A stretch of 6,057 nt of DNA from NCBI GenBank assembly GCA_017990795.1, contig JAGNNG010000130.1, positions 1-6,057 of the forward strand, written 5' to 3'. The stretch's first letter is position 1. Every line of letters starts with the position of its first letter. Shown here piece by piece: positions 5,074 through 6,057 of the stretch. Below the pieces are notes generated by a model, which searched no databases, was not told the DNA's origin, and worked only from the letters and a program-made list of their open reading frames with translations. A program made the translations under genes and the position numbers. This stretch comes from Deltaproteobacteria bacterium. Its GTDB lineage: Bacteria > Myxococcota_A > Polyangia > Palsa-1104 > JAEUJZ01.

Positions 5074-6057
5074 ATGCGCCCTGACCTACTGATGGAGCTG
5101 TCCAGCAAGATTGACCCAAGCTGGGTCTTGCGCGCCGGACAGGTGTTCTCTGAGCATGCAGATAAGTGGTCTCTGCTGCGAAGCGCACCAGACTACGCAA
5201 ACCTCCGCGAAGCCGCGCAGGAGCAAGCGCCGCAAGTCCTATCTGTCGCGCCCTTACAGCTACGCGAGCAGGTAGAGCAAATCTTGATGTCGAGCGGCGC
5301 CCCCGCAGGCCTGCAGTGGCTGTATGAAAGCGGTGCTCTTCGTACCTTCCTCCCCGAGCTGCATGCCACCGTGGACTTTTCTCAGGAAGCGGGGCGCCGC
5401 CACAAAGATGTCTGGGAACACACCAAGCAGGTGGTGTGGCAAGCGTCGGCACGCTCGTCGGTGCGCTGGGCAGCGATGCTGCACGATATCGGCAAAGTCC
5501 GAACGCGAACTTTTACCGCCAGCGGCAAGGTCCACTTCCATCGTCACTCAGAAGTAGGTGCCAAGATGTTCGATGACATCGGCAAGCGCCTGCTCTTTGA
5601 CCGCGAGACCCACCGCACGCTGCGATTTCTGATCCTCAATCACCTGCGCCCTAATCAGTACGTGGAAAGCTGGACGGACTCAGCGGTGCGACGGTTCACC
5701 AAGGAGATGGGTGGATACCTGCCCGAGTTGCTAGAGCTCTCGCGCGCCGACATCACGTCACGGCGTCCTGGGAAACGTCAGAACGGGCTGCAAAACCTGG
5801 ATGCCCTGGCCGCGCGCATCGACACCATTCGCAGTGCGGATGCAGTAACGCCGCCGCTACCCGGTGGTATTGGCGATGTCATCATGGCCCACTTTCACCT
5901 GCCACCGTCTAGGCTTATCGGTGACCTCAAGCGCACACTGGAAGAGTCGATTGCGTCCGGCGAGCTGGAGGGCCACATGACCGCCGGCTACTACCTGCCG
6001 CATGTCGAAAAGCTCCTCGCAGAGCGCCAGAGCGAGCCATGCATCTGCCAAGAGTAG
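5074..6057 (+). CDS. HD-domain protein resembling the neck and HD region of CCA tRNA nucleotidyltransferases, without the nucleotidyltransferase head
   Basis: The 327-residue product ends at the window edge with TAG. Residues about 60-100 resemble the neck that follows the catalytic head in bacterial CCA-adding or poly(A) polymerase family enzymes (QILMSSGAPAGLQWLYESGA, then LPEL). Next comes an HD phosphohydrolase domain: His110 and His116 in HKDVWEHT, the HD pair His137-Asp138 in MLHDIGK, HFHRHSEVG at 154-162, ILNHLRP around His190, and SRADITSR with Asp226. Metal ligands look intact. The first 60 residues contain no GxxxRD-type nucleotidyltransferase signature, and none is encoded upstream, so tRNA CCA addition by this protein alone is unlikely; a metal-dependent phosphatase, phosphodiesterase or RNA-binding role is more plausible. 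The start is uncertain. ATG 5074 is preferred over an in-frame TTG at 5017, which would lie within a few bases of the predicted transcript start, and over ATG 5092. No strong ribosome binding site is visible for any of them. Confidence 0.85.
   Translation: MRPDLLMELSSKIDPSWVLRAGQVFSEHADKWSLLRSAPDYANLREAAQEQAPQVLSVAPLQLREQVEQILMSSGAPAGLQWLYESGALRTFLPELHATVDFSQEAGRRHKDVWEHTKQVVWQASARSSVRWAAMLHDIGKVRTRTFTASGKVHFHRHSEVGAKMFDDIGKRLLFDRETHRTLRFLILNHLRPNQYVESWTDSAVRRFTKEMGGYLPELLELSRADITSRRPGKRQNGLQNLDALAARIDTIRSADAVTPPLPGGIGDVIMAHFHLPPSRLIGDLKRTLEESIASGELEGHMTAGYYLPHVEKLLAERQSEPCICQE

Noticed and set aside
5066..5452. Minus-strand frames of up to 128 codons opposite the HD gene
   Set aside because: They are antisense shadows rich in Arg, Ala and Pro, and the HD frame carries clear catalytic motifs.
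1..6057. A defence system, phage, transposon or CRISPR locus
   Set aside because: There are no transposase, integrase, nuclease or toxin genes, no regular spacer arrays and no terminal repeats. The HD protein resembles CCA enzymes, not Cas3 or dNTPase defence proteins.

Overview
The window reads as bacterial chromosome, moderately GC-rich, most likely from the Myxococcota or a related former deltaproteobacterial lineage. That placement is inference. It rests on a CdnL-type CarD regulator very close to the Myxococcus protein as I recall it, on a cysteine-module lipoprotein of a style common in that group, and on a bacterial relative of peroxisomal multifunctional enzyme type 2. I see no mobile element, CRISPR array, tRNA or rRNA, and nothing that marks an island.

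Layout. Three genes lie on the minus strand, read from right to left. They are a lipoprotein with two similar halves (3739-2987), cdnL (2386-1898), and an SDR-hydratase fusion that starts at 1580 and runs off the left edge. Two genes lie on the plus strand: a cysteine-rich lipoprotein (4202-4870) and an HD-domain protein (5074-6057, ending exactly at the window edge). The two lipoprotein genes are divergent across 462 bases. The gaps are wide (about 200 to 600 bases), so each gene is probably its own transcription unit, and the set does not look like one operon or pathway.

Roles. The fusion enzyme should perform two consecutive steps of (R)-specific beta-oxidation: hydration of 2-enoyl-CoA and oxidation of (3R)-hydroxyacyl-CoA. 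CdnL should stabilise RNA polymerase open complexes at housekeeping promoters. Both lipoproteins should be envelope-anchored and have no known function. The HD protein resembles the neck and HD part of a CCA tRNA nucleotidyltransferase but has no nucleotidyltransferase head.

The most unusual items are the headless CCA-like HD protein, the regular six-module cysteine array, a 16-base exact repeat shared by the leader and coding part of the cysteine-rich gene, and several inverted repeats and a terminator-like hairpin in the intergenic DNA. I found no convincing new multi-gene system; most of the window is ordinary core genome.
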